Below are positions 17,808 through 26,245 of a DNA stretch of 64,000 nucleotides, piece by piece. Position numbers and translations under genes: made by a program. The number at the start of each line of letters is the position of its first letter. Positions within the stretch are counted from its first letter, which is position 1. Under the pieces are notes generated by a model. It saw nothing but the letters and a program-made list of their open reading frames with translations. It had not been told where the DNA came from and did not search any database. The DNA is from JACRLV01 sp045863555 (GTDB lineage: Bacteria > Planctomycetota > Phycisphaerae > UBA1845 > Fen-1342): the NCBI GenBank assembly GCA_045863555.1, contig BTUU01000004.1, positions 325,710 to 389,709 of the forward strand, given 5' to 3'.

Positions 17808-18248
17808 ATGAAGCGAGCGGTCACAAACAGGAATCGGAGACGGGCGTTCACCCTGCTCGAAGTGCTGATGGTCATCGTCATTCTCGGCGTGCTCGCGGCG
17901 CTGATCGTTCCGCAGTTCGCCGGGACGGGCGAGCGAGCCCGGATCGACCTCACAAAGGCGCAGATCGAAGGGCTCGGAAACGACCTCGAGCGCTTCAAGA
18001 TGCACTGCGATCGGTTCCCGACGACGGATGAGGGCCTGGCCGCCCTGCTGACCAAGCCCGACGCCGAGGAACTCGCCACGAAATGGGGCGGGCCGTACAT
18101 CAAGAAGCCGGCCGTCGATGCGTGGAGCAATCCGCTCGAGTATCGCTCGCCCGGCCAGTACAACGAGGGCGGCTATGACCTCTGGAGCCGCGGCCCCAAC
18201 GGCCAGGAGGGCGACGACGACGACATCACGAACTGGAAGAAGGAATAA
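17808..18248 (+). CDS. gspG: Type II secretion major pseudopilin GspG
   Basis: The main pilin-like subunit of the secretion pseudopilus has 146 residues. A short basic leader is followed by the prepilin peptidase site and helix A|FTLLEVLMVIVILGVLAALI with Glu at position +5. The C-terminal GspG signature is clear: RFPTTDEGLAALLTKP, WGGPYIKKPAVDAWSNP and YDLWSRGPNGQEG, with the calcium-binding acidic end DDDDI. It follows gspF by 36 bases and is in the same operon. Confidence 0.96.
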   Translation: MKRAVTNRNRRRAFTLLEVLMVIVILGVLAALIVPQFAGTGERARIDLTKAQIEGLGNDLERFKMHCDRFPTTDEGLAALLTKPDAEELATKWGGPYIKKPAVDAWSNPLEYRSPGQYNEGGYDLWSRGPNGQEGDDDDITNWKKE

Positions 18249-18374
18249 CGACGGCCCACTCGGCCGAAGGTTCTCCGCCGGGCGGAATCGGGCGTCGCCT
18301 GAATCCGCCCGGTGCGTTGCGGGCAGGCGATGCAGATGACGCGGAACAACCGGCGCGGCGGTGAGGCGGTGCGA

Positions 18375-19031
18375 ATGCGCCGCGGCTTCACGCTCGTCGA
18401 GATTCTGCTCGTCATCGTCCTGCTGGGCGTGCTCGCAGGCGTGATTCTCTCGAATCTCAGCGGGACGGCGAACGCTGAGAACCTGCGGGAAAGCGCGGTG
18501 CGCATGGAGGCGCTGGTGTCGATGTGCCGGGCGCAGGCGATGAACGAGTCGCGGACCTACCGCATGCAGATTCGCCAGGACGGAACCGTGCAGGTGCGGG
18601 CGCAGCGCGACGCGATCCTCGCGCCGCATGAATTTGTCGAGATCACCGAGCAGTGGGCCCGGCTCGACTTCACGCTCGACACGGTCTGGGTCGACCGGGT
18701 GCAGCGGATGCCCGACGGACCGGCGCCGGTGCTGATCGACGACGACGTGATCGAATTCACGAACCTCGACACCGAGCCGGAGCCGATCACGGAATTTGAC
18801 GAACCTGTCGTGCTTGACTTTGCGCCGGACGGCTCGGCTTCCTCGCTGCGCTGGATTCTGCGCGACGTTTCCGGTCACGGCGTGCAGATGACCTTTGACG
18901 GGCGGCTCGGCCGGATCGCGAGCGAGCCGGCGGAGACGCTTCTGCCCGAGGATCTGGAGCGGCCGGAGAAACTGCCGCCCGAGGAGTTGCCGGAGAGCGC
19001 CGCGTCCAAGCGTGCGGAGATCGGACGATGA
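18375..19031 (+). CDS. gspH: Type II secretion minor pseudopilin GspH-like
   Basis: The leader MRRG precedes FTLVEILLVIVLLGVLAGVI with the expected cleavage after Gly and Glu at +5. About 218 residues follow with an acidic Pro-rich end (EELPESAASKRAEIGR). I chose ATG 18375 (GAGG 8 bases upstream, very short leader); ATG 18330 or GTG 18312 would give longer leaders and cannot be excluded. The stop overlaps the next start as ATGA. Position after gspG and size support GspH. Confidence 0.85.
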   Translation: MRRGFTLVEILLVIVLLGVLAGVILSNLSGTANAENLRESAVRMEALVSMCRAQAMNESRTYRMQIRQDGTVQVRAQRDAILAPHEFVEITEQWARLDFTLDTVWVDRVQRMPDGPAPVLIDDDVIEFTNLDTEPEPITEFDEPVVLDFAPDGSASSLRWILRDVSGHGVQMTFDGRLGRIASEPAETLLPEDLERPEKLPPEELPESAASKRAEIGR

Positions 19032-20293
19032 GCGATAGTCCCAATAGCCGAAGCAGACGTTTCACCCGCGGCGCCATGCTGCTGGAGGTGATCGTCGCGC
19101 TGACAATCTTCGTCGGGGCGGTGGGCGTGCTCGCGAGCCAGTTGCTCAGCGGGATGAAGATGGTCGAGTACAGCCGGGAAAAGACGCGGGCGTCGCAGCT
19201 TGCGGACCGGATCATGAGCCTGCTCGAACTCGATCCGACGACGATGCAGCGCGTCTTCGCCGACCAGGACACCGACGGCGACTTCGGCGAGGAGAATCCC
19301 GGCTGGTTCTGGCGGGTCATGGTCGAACCGACGGAGACGGCCGGGCTGGGGCAGGTGACGGTCGAGATTCTGCACGCGGAGGGCGGCGACCCGCGCTCGG
19401 ACATCGAAGAGGCGAAGGTCGTGCGGGCGCTGCACATGCTGAAGGCCGACCCCGGCAAGATCGACCTGGCGCGCGATTTCGGCATGGACGAGACGCAGAT
19501 CGAGACGTTTGCGAGCCTGGCGGGGACGGTCGGGCTCGACCCGGCGGCGCTGGACCCGCACGCGATCGTGCAGATGCCGCCGGACCAGCTCCTTCAGATC
19601 ATCCCGATGCTGCTGCCGCTGATTCAGCAGTTCATGGGCGGCGCAGGCGGTGCGGGCGGAGGTCTTCCGCCGGAGCTTGCGGGCCTGCTCGGGCAGTTGC
19701 AGGGCGGCGGAGGCGGCGGGATGGCGGGCAATCCGTTCGGCGGGCGCATTCCGTCGAGCCCGGGCAACATGTCGCAGGACTTCCTCCGCAATTTCATTCA
19801 GCAACAGCTCGGCGACCGGATCAGCGGCGATCAACTGGACGGCCTGTTCAACAACCGGGGCGGCGCGGGCGGCGGCCCCGGCGGCTTCAACGGCCCGGGA
19901 CAGTTTCCCGGTAACGGGCCGGGCGACGGGAACCGGCCCAGCGCCGACGAGATGCGCAATATTCTGCGCCAGGGGCTCGGAGACCAGATTTCCGATGCCG
20001 AACTCGACCAGTTGATCGACGCGTACGAATCCAATCAGAACAACCAGGGCAATGACTTCGCCCCCCCACCGCCCCGTCGCGGCGGCGGAAATCGCGGCGG
20101 CGGCGGAAACGGCGGGGGCGATTTCGGCGGCCGCGGCGACAACGGCGGCCAGACGATCAACGACTTCAACAACAACCGCAACAACCGCGGCAACCGGGGA
20201 AATCGGGGCGGCGGCGGTGGTCGCGGCGGTGGCGGTGGCGGGCGAGGCGGCGGAGGCGGACGGGGCGGTGGCGGAGGAGGCCGCGGCGGCTGA
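19028..20293 (+). CDS. gspI: Minor pseudopilin GspI-like with long Gly/Arg/Asn-rich tail
   Basis: The protein has 421 residues, whereas GspI is normally about 120. Residues 1-110 are the pilin part: a basic leader, then MLLEVIVALTIFVGAVGVLA and a GspI-like strand region GWFWRVMVEP. A helical Gln/Leu segment follows (PPDQLLQIIPMLLPLIQQF), and from about residue 195 the chain becomes Gly-rich with Arg and Asn. The last 60 residues are almost only GGGGGRGG, NNRNNRGNRG. The reading frame is intact and overlaps gspH (ATGA) and gspJ. The tail is likely disordered; its role is unknown. It resembles RGG tracts in style only. Confidence 0.85.
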   Translation: MSDSPNSRSRRFTRGAMLLEVIVALTIFVGAVGVLASQLLSGMKMVEYSREKTRASQLADRIMSLLELDPTTMQRVFADQDTDGDFGEENPGWFWRVMVEPTETAGLGQVTVEILHAEGGDPRSDIEEAKVVRALHMLKADPGKIDLARDFGMDETQIETFASLAGTVGLDPAALDPHAIVQMPPDQLLQIIPMLLPLIQQFMGGAGGAGGGLPPELAGLLGQLQGGGGGGMAGNPFGGRIPSSPGNMSQDFLRNFIQQQLGDRISGDQLDGLFNNRGGAGGGPGGFNGPGQFPGNGPGDGNRPSADEMRNILRQGLGDQISDAELDQLIDAYESNQNNQGNDFAPPPPRRGGGNRGGGGNGGGDFGGRGDNGGQTINDFNNNRNNRGNRGNRGGGGGRGGGGGGRGGGGGRGGGGGGRGG

Positions 20294-21174
20294 TGCGCAC
20301 TGCGCCGAACCATCGCAGGCTGTCGTCGAGAGCGCGATCCGCTGCTCCGCGGCGCCGCGCCCTGACGCTGATCGAAGTGCTGATCTCGCTGGCGCTGATC
20401 GCGATGATCATGGCGTCGATGTTCACGTTCTACTGGCAGACAGGCGAGATCCGGCGTCAGGCGGCGGAAATGTCCGCCCGGACCAACCTCGCCCGGAACA
20501 TCCTCTCGGAGATGGAAAAGGAGCTGCGCGGCGTGCTCGGGGCCGAGCAGATCGGCTTCCCTTCGACGCAGGGCGAACAGCGGCTGGCCGGCACGCGGCG
20601 GAGCATCACATTCCTCTCGTCGCTGCTGCCGGACAAGGATTCGTTTTACATCCCGAGTGCGAACGATGAACCGCCGCCGGGCCGGCACGACCTGCAACTG
20701 CTCAGTTATTCGCTGTGGATCGACCCGGAAAACAAGACGGAAGAGGGCGAGCCGATCGTCGGCGGCCTGATGCGCACGCAGAAGCGCACGCTGAACCAGT
20801 ACGTGGTCGACGAGGAGGACCCGCTCGACGTCCGCAACGATCTCTGGGCCCCGGAAATCGGCTACCTGGAGTTCCGCTTCTTCGACGGCGTCGAATGGGA
20901 CACTACGTGGGACATCACCGACGGCAATTCGTTGCCGCAGCTCATCCAGATCACGATCGGCTTCACATCCATCACCGATGACGAGCTGAACGACGTCGAT
21001 CTCCAGACCTATCCCGTCACGGAATACCCGTTCGGCGACCCGATGCCGCGCGAGGACCGCTTCAGCACGATCATCCGTCTGCCGGCGGCGGACCGGTTCT
21101 TCTCGAGTCGCGTCTCGCGCGTCGGCAAGCAGATGACCGAATCGATGGGCGTCGAAGGAGACTCGCTCAAATGA
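20293..21174 (+). CDS. gspJ: Type II secretion minor pseudopilin GspJ-like
   Basis: The protein has 293 residues. A long basic leader (about 24 residues) ends at A|LTLIEVLISLALIAMIMASM, a type IV pilin-like helix with Glu at +5. The downstream region (RRSITFLSSLLPDKD, GYLEFRFFDGVEWDTTWD, LPQLIQITIGF) matches GspJ beta-sheet signatures. Together with GspI and GspK it should form the pseudopilus tip. The start overlaps the gspI stop and the stop overlaps the gspK start. Confidence 0.9.
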   Translation: MRTAPNHRRLSSRARSAAPRRRALTLIEVLISLALIAMIMASMFTFYWQTGEIRRQAAEMSARTNLARNILSEMEKELRGVLGAEQIGFPSTQGEQRLAGTRRSITFLSSLLPDKDSFYIPSANDEPPPGRHDLQLLSYSLWIDPENKTEEGEPIVGGLMRTQKRTLNQYVVDEEDPLDVRNDLWAPEIGYLEFRFFDGVEWDTTWDITDGNSLPQLIQITIGFTSITDDELNDVDLQTYPVTEYPFGDPMPREDRFSTIIRLPAADRFFSSRVSRVGKQMTESMGVEGDSLK

Positions 21175-23171
21175 CGCGACACGACCGAACACAGCGCGAT
21201 CGGGATCGGGGCGGGCGACGCGGGCTGATTCTCCCCGTCGTGCTCGTGCTCATCGGTCTGCTCGCGCTCACGATGGCCGGCTTCGTCTTCTTCGTCCGGG
21301 CCGAGACCGCGGGCATCCGCGCGGCCAGCGACGGCCAGCAGGCGCGGCTCTGCACGGAATCCGCGTTCGAGGAAATCGTCGCGTACCTGCGGCAGTTCCG
21401 CGACAACCCCGGCGAGTGGTTCGACCGGCCGGATCGATTCCGGCACGTGCTCGTCTGGGGCGAGGGTTTCGACCGGCAGAACGACCCGATCAAGGATTCG
21501 CGCTCGCGGTCGGCGTATTTCGAGAGCACGCCGAACCCGACGCCGGCGTTTCGATATTCGCTCGTCGCGGCGCGCGAAGGCGGCCCGGAAGGGTCGATGC
21601 GGTTCGGGATCACGCCCGAATCCGGAAAGCTCAACCTGAACACCGCCAGCGACCGGCAGATCCGCGAACTCGTGACGCCGCTGCTCGCCGAGATGGGGCT
21701 TCAGAACGCCCCCGAGATCGTCGACGCGATCCTCGACTGGCGCGACGGCGACAACACGGCCCGCGAGCTCGGCGCGGAAAACGAGTATTACAACACGCTG
21801 ACGCCGCCGTACAACGCGAAGAACACGCGCTTTGATACGGTCGAAGAACTGCTGCTCGTCAAGGGCGTCACGTCGGCGATCCTGTGGGGCGAGGATGTGA
21901 ATCGCAACGGCATCCTCGACCCGAACGAGGATGACGGCGACGCGTCGTTCCCCGTCTACGACAACGGCGACGGCACGCTCAATGTCGGCATCGCCCCCTA
22001 CCTGACCGTGCACGCCCGCGAGGTCGACACGGCGCTCGACAACGCGCCGCGGTTCAATCTGGCGATGGGGCAGGCTTTGGCCGCGCAGATCGCGACCAAG
22101 TTTCAGGAAAACGAACTCTCGCCGGAGACAATCGCGTTTCTGATCGGGCTCCAGGGCATGGGGATCAACCCCTCCGCGCTGCGCAGCCCGGCCGATCTCT
22201 TCCCGCCCGGTCCGGACGACACGTTCGAGAGCGTCTTCGGCAACCCCGATGCCGAGGCCGACACCGTGCAGTCGGTCGAGGAGAAGGCCGAAGGCTCGTT
22301 CAACACTTCGCCGACCGATGAAGAACAGAAGCGGCAGAGCGAACAGGAACAGTCCGGCACGGGCGGCAAGGACGAGAGCCGCAGCCAGGTGAAGGACGAC
22401 CCGCAGCCGCCGGCGAACCCCGGCTCGGGCGGCGGCGGAAATCGCGGCGGGCGCGGCAATCGCGGCGGCGGCGGTCGCAACACCGGCGGAGCAGGCGGCA
22501 ATGCCGGCGGCCAGACCGGCGACGCGGGCGGACAGGACGCCGGCGCGCAGGAGGGCGGACGGAATTCGCGCGGCGGGCGCGGCGGAGGCGGAATGACGCC
22601 GGTGACGCGCGACGGCGCAGGCGGCCGCGCCGGCCGGGGCGGCCGGGGCGGGGCGTCGAGTCAGCCGAGCGCGTCGATGACGGCGCAGATGTTCGAAGCG
22701 CTGCGCCAGAGCCCCATCACGCCGGCCGAGATGCCGTACATCATGGACCGCTTCACGACGCGCAGTCCGCAGCAGCAGTCGCGTCCGATCGAGGGGTTGA
22801 TCAACATTAACACCGCTCCGGCGCGCGTGCTCGCGCTCATCCCGAACATCACGCCCGAAGCGATCCAGGGGATCATTCAGGGCCGGCAGACCGTTCCCGC
22901 AGAGTCGCGGCTGACGACAGCCTGGCCGCTGACGGCGGGCGTCGTCGATTCGGCGACCTTCAAGCGGATCGCCCCGTACATTACGACGAAGTGCTACCAG
23001 TTCCACGTGGAAGCGCTGGGCTACGCGGACCATCTCAAGACGGTGAAGCGGTACGAGTGGATTGTGGAGATGGTCGGTCCGATGCCGCAGGTGAAATACT
23101 TCCGCGACCTGACGGGGCTGGGCATGGCCTGGCCGATCGACAGCGAGTCGGCGGTCGTGACTGAGGAGTGA
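21171..23171 (+). CDS. gspK: Type II secretion minor pseudopilin GspK-like with Gly/Arg-rich insert
   Basis: The protein has 666 residues, about twice the usual GspK. The N-terminal pilin-like helix is GLILPVVLVLIGLLALTMAG. The GspK core is recognisable: ESGKLNLNTASDRQIRELV, DAILDWRDGD and FDTVEELLLVKGV, and later ININTAPARVLALIPNITPE. A low-complexity insert at about residues 400-505 is rich in Gly, Arg, Asn and Gln (GGGGNRGGRGNRGGGGRN and similar). GspK normally caps the pseudopilus; here the cap carries a large disordered loop similar in composition to the GspI tail. Confidence 0.9.
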   Translation: MTRHDRTQRDRDRGGRRGLILPVVLVLIGLLALTMAGFVFFVRAETAGIRAASDGQQARLCTESAFEEIVAYLRQFRDNPGEWFDRPDRFRHVLVWGEGFDRQNDPIKDSRSRSAYFESTPNPTPAFRYSLVAAREGGPEGSMRFGITPESGKLNLNTASDRQIRELVTPLLAEMGLQNAPEIVDAILDWRDGDNTARELGAENEYYNTLTPPYNAKNTRFDTVEELLLVKGVTSAILWGEDVNRNGILDPNEDDGDASFPVYDNGDGTLNVGIAPYLTVHAREVDTALDNAPRFNLAMGQALAAQIATKFQENELSPETIAFLIGLQGMGINPSALRSPADLFPPGPDDTFESVFGNPDAEADTVQSVEEKAEGSFNTSPTDEEQKRQSEQEQSGTGGKDESRSQVKDDPQPPANPGSGGGGNRGGRGNRGGGGRNTGGAGGNAGGQTGDAGGQDAGAQEGGRNSRGGRGGGGMTPVTRDGAGGRAGRGGRGGASSQPSASMTAQMFEALRQSPITPAEMPYIMDRFTTRSPQQQSRPIEGLININTAPARVLALIPNITPEAIQGIIQGRQTVPAESRLTTAWPLTAGVVDSATFKRIAPYITTKCYQFHVEALGYADHLKTVKRYEWIVEMVGPMPQVKYFRDLTGLGMAWPIDSESAVVTEE

Positions 23172-23177
23172 TTGCGA

Positions 23178-24833
23178 ATGATGGGTTCACAGCGGGCGCT
23201 GTGCCTCGATTGGGACCGGCGCAACCTGCGCGTGGTCTCGGCCCGGATCGGCCGGGGCAAGTTCAGGCTGGCCGAGGCGCATTCGCGCCGCGTCCCGAAT
23301 AACGTTGATGTGGACGATCCCGCGGCGATGGGCGCGTTCATCGCCCAGACGCTTGCGAGCCTGCGGCTGCGCGGGCGCAAAGTCATCGTTGACGTCCCGC
23401 GCGACAAGGCCGTCATCAACCGGCTCAAACTCGCCCCCACGCCCCCCGCCGAAGTGGCCGCCGCGGTGCGCTTCCAGGCGCTGCGCGAGCTGCCCTACCC
23501 CGTCGACCAGGCGGCGATCGACTTCGACATCCTCGAGCGCGACGCGAGCAAGAACATCGTCGAAGTGCTGCTCGCGGCCGTCCGCAACGAGACGATGACG
23601 CGGCTCCGCGAAACCTGCGCCGCCGCCGGGCTGACGCTCACCCGCGTGGGCCTGCGGCCGTACGCGAACCTGATCAGCGTGCTGAATCTGCCGGCGATGA
23701 TCGACCGGCGGGTGCTGTTCGTCGACGTGGGGCCGAATAACACGGAAATCAACATCTTCCGCGGAGAGGTGCTCGCCTTTACCCGGGCCGCCGGCGTGTC
23801 GGTGCCCTTCGCGGCCGGCGAGCTGGTCTCGGACGACAGCCGCGTCTCCTCGAAGGCCGAACTCTCGGCCATCGAGCGGGCGGAATTCGTCGAGAGCGCG
23901 GCCGTCGAGGATCTCGTGGTCGAGATGCAGCGGTCGCTCCAGGCGTACCGGGCCACGGAGACGAACGCGGCCATCGACCAGATCGTCATCGCGGGGAGCA
24001 CAGGCGTCGAAACCGCGCTGATGGCGGCCGCCGACGAGCGCTTCGGCCTGCCGACGATGCTCTATGACCCGACGATGGCGCTGGGCGAATCCGAGAGCGA
24101 ATCGGTGAAGCTGCGCGGCTTCTCGGCGGCGCTGGGCCTCGCGTGGGGCGCGTGCCAGCCGGACCGCGTCTCGATCGATTTCCTGAACCCCAAGAAACCG
24201 ATCGCCCGCAAGGAGACGATTCGGAAGCGCGCCCAGCTTATCGGCATCGCCGCGGCCGCGCTCGTCACGGCGGGCGTGGGCGGGGCGACGTGGGACTACT
24301 ACCGGCTCGCGAGCCAGCTCGCAGATCTCAAGGCCCAGAACCGGCCGATCGGGCGCGACGCGCATGAGAAGCGGACGATCGAGGTCCGGGCGGACAGCGC
24401 CCGCGACTGGGAAGTGCGTTCGAAGATGCAGGTCTGGCCCGACCACCTGCTGAATATCACGCGCCGGGCGGCCGCGTTCGCCCCCGAGAGCCGGCCGGAG
24501 GAAGCGACGAAGAAGCTGCTGATCACGAGCATGACGTGCGACGGCGTCAACGGGCTGATCACGCTGCGGCTGGTCTGCGACGACGAGCTGACGGCGAGCA
24601 GCTTCAGGAAGAAGCTGCTGGAGATCACGGACGAGAAGAAGAAACCGCTCTACGAGATCGACCTGGGCAAGTGGACGCAGGCGCCGATCGCCGAAACGCC
24701 GTTCAAGGGCAACGTGCAGATGACGCTGCGGATCAACGACATCTCGGCGTTCGAGGACGACACCAAGCCGCGTGAAAAGCGCTACATGACCAAGGCGGAC
24801 GAATTCAAGTCGTTCGCGGGAGGGAGCCGGTGA
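23178..24833 (+). CDS. PilM/GspL-like assembly protein, actin-like domain plus PilN-like part
   Basis: The protein has 551 residues from ATG 23178 (GAGGAG 9 bases upstream). Residues 1-330 form an actin-fold PilM/GspL-type domain (VIVDVPRDKAVINRLKL, RRVLFVDVGPNNTEINIF, QIVIAGSTGVETALMAAA). A membrane helix follows (LIGIAAAALVTAGVGGATW, about 350-370) and then a periplasmic alpha/beta PilN/GspL-like domain (GVNGLITLRLVCDDE). It links the cytoplasmic ATPase to the inner-membrane ring. Its end overlaps the next gene (GTGA). Confidence 0.85.
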   Translation: MMGSQRALCLDWDRRNLRVVSARIGRGKFRLAEAHSRRVPNNVDVDDPAAMGAFIAQTLASLRLRGRKVIVDVPRDKAVINRLKLAPTPPAEVAAAVRFQALRELPYPVDQAAIDFDILERDASKNIVEVLLAAVRNETMTRLRETCAAAGLTLTRVGLRPYANLISVLNLPAMIDRRVLFVDVGPNNTEINIFRGEVLAFTRAAGVSVPFAAGELVSDDSRVSSKAELSAIERAEFVESAAVEDLVVEMQRSLQAYRATETNAAIDQIVIAGSTGVETALMAAADERFGLPTMLYDPTMALGESESESVKLRGFSAALGLAWGACQPDRVSIDFLNPKKPIARKETIRKRAQLIGIAAAALVTAGVGGATWDYYRLASQLADLKAQNRPIGRDAHEKRTIEVRADSARDWEVRSKMQVWPDHLLNITRRAAAFAPESRPEEATKKLLITSMTCDGVNGLITLRLVCDDELTASSFRKKLLEITDEKKKPLYEIDLGKWTQAPIAETPFKGNVQMTLRINDISAFEDDTKPREKRYMTKADEFKSFAGGSR

Positions 24834-26041
24834 ACAGTCGAACTCCCCTGCTCGCGGTGCTGCTCGGGTCCGTCGTCGGGCTGTACGTGCTGGTGACCGT
24901 CGTGAATTCGTTCTACCTGGAGCCGCGTCGGCAGATCCTCAAGGACATCGAGGCCCAGGAGGCGCTTCAGAACAAGCTGCTCCTGGAGCAGGCCGGGCTG
25001 CGGCAGGTCCGCCGGTCGTGGGAAAAGCAGACGCAGCGGACGCTCTCCACCGAACCCGAGCGGGCGCACCCGCGCTTCCGCGACGACATCACGGCCATGG
25101 CCAAGAAACACGGCCTGGTCGGAGGGCACTCGCTGGGCGAGCGCGCGGTCGTGGAGATCAGCCGCGGCCCGCAGAAGGGTTTTAAGAAGCTGCCGCTCGC
25201 GTTCAGCTGCGCCGGGTCGCTCAAGAGCCTCGAGAGCTTTCTGCTCGAACTCTACCAGATGCCCTACTACGTCAACGTGGACAAGCTGACGATCACGCCG
25301 AACCCGGTCGAGCAGGGGTTGACCGGCTCGAAGAAAAAGGACGCTCCGCGCGACCCCGACGGGCCGGAGCTGCGCATCAACATGGATCTCGCGACGCTGG
25401 TCCTGCCGCGCTTGCCGGAGGTGAAGGCGGCGACGTACCTCGAGCCGGCGGCCGCTCCGGCGAGCGGGCCGGCGACTGCGACGGCGGGCGCGGCCACGCA
25501 GACGTCCAGACCCTCCACGCGGCCGGCGACGCAGCCCGTCACGCAGCCGATCGAAAATCCGCCGAAGTACCTCCGCGAGGATCCGATCGAGTATGCGATG
25601 ATCACGCGGACGAATCTTTTCAAGCAATACGTGCCGACACGAATTTTCGTCGACAGCACGCCGAAGCGCGAGCCAATCGACGACAAGCCCCCGCCGCCGC
25701 CTCCCCCGCCGCCGCCCAAGCTCGACACGCGCGTCGTCTTGGGGACCACCGGCATGGCAGGTGATCCGATCGTCTTCGTCCGCGAGGCCGACGACCGGCT
25801 CAATCCGCCGACGGAGCTGCGGCTCAACGAGGCGGTCAGCGACGACGGCCGCGGGCATCTCGTGCTGATCCACCCGAAGGGCATCGTCATCCGCGTAAAG
25901 TCGAAGGACCCCGGCCAGCCGGCGAAGAACTACTTCGTGGCGCTGGGCTCGAAGCTCTCGGACCGCGTGGAACTCGCGGGCGCTGCGCAGCTCGAATATC
26001 CGGACGTCTACTACCAGTTGACGCGTGTGCTGGCCCAGTAG
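24830..26041 (+). CDS. GspM/PilO-like inner-membrane protein with GspC-like C-terminal part
   Basis: The protein has 403 residues with a GTG start overlapping the previous stop. One N-terminal membrane helix (LLAVLLGSVVGLYVLVTVVN) is followed by a coiled coil (residues 30-65), then a PilO/GspM ferredoxin-like domain (LKSLESFLLELYQMPYYVNV). After an Ala/Pro/Thr linker and a Pro-tract (residues 285-294) comes a strand-rich domain (DTRVVLGTTGMAGDPIVFV) resembling the homology region of GspC/PilP. It would close the operon as the periplasmic coupling component. Confidence 0.8.
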   Translation: MNSRTPLLAVLLGSVVGLYVLVTVVNSFYLEPRRQILKDIEAQEALQNKLLLEQAGLRQVRRSWEKQTQRTLSTEPERAHPRFRDDITAMAKKHGLVGGHSLGERAVVEISRGPQKGFKKLPLAFSCAGSLKSLESFLLELYQMPYYVNVDKLTITPNPVEQGLTGSKKKDAPRDPDGPELRINMDLATLVLPRLPEVKAATYLEPAAAPASGPATATAGAATQTSRPSTRPATQPVTQPIENPPKYLREDPIEYAMITRTNLFKQYVPTRIFVDSTPKREPIDDKPPPPPPPPPPKLDTRVVLGTTGMAGDPIVFVREADDRLNPPTELRLNEAVSDDGRGHLVLIHPKGIVIRVKSKDPGQPAKNYFVALGSKLSDRVELAGAAQLEYPDVYYQLTRVLAQ

Positions 26042-26155
26042 GCGGCGCGCATCGCACCCGCGCCGGTTTCCGCGCCGAGCGGCCGATCGCCGCCGGGCCG
26101 GAAGTCGACCGCCCGGGCCCGCGAATACGCCCGTGTACGCGGGCGCACCGGCCGC

Positions 26156-26161
26156 TAGAAT
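26156..26161 (+). promoter_or_regulatory. -10 box for tRNA-Pro
   Basis: TAGAAT lies 9 bases before the tRNA start. A fitting -35 is not obvious. Confidence 0.45.
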
Positions 26162-26170
26162 GGTCTCGTT

Positions 26171-26245
26171 CGGGATGTAGCTCAGTCTGGCTAGAGCGCC
26201 TGGTTTGGGACCAGGAGGTCGCAGGTTCGAATCCTGTCATCCCGA
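26171..26245 (+). tRNA. tRNA-Pro(UGG)
   Basis: The cloverleaf is complete: acceptor CGGGATG/CATCCCG, D-arm TAGCTCAG, anticodon stem CCTGG/CCAGG with loop TTTGGGA giving anticodon TGG, and T-arm CAGG TTCGAAT CCTG. The discriminator base is A at 26245 and CCA is not encoded. The 3' end is the attachment site of the element that follows: bases 26221-26247 recur at 34648-34674. The integrase gene ends inside this tRNA on the opposite strand. Confidence 0.97.

Noticed and set aside
16419..18878. Very long antisense ORF (819 codons) opposite gspF-gspH
   Set aside because: Composition is Arg/His-rich with no domain; the plus strand holds clear gsp genes. Similar long shadows occur opposite gspK, the radical SAM gene and the TPR glycosyltransferase, as expected in GC-rich DNA.
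21009..23033. 674-codon ORF opposite gspK
   Set aside because: It is an open antisense frame caused by codon bias; gspK on the plus strand has family motifs and overlaps its neighbours.
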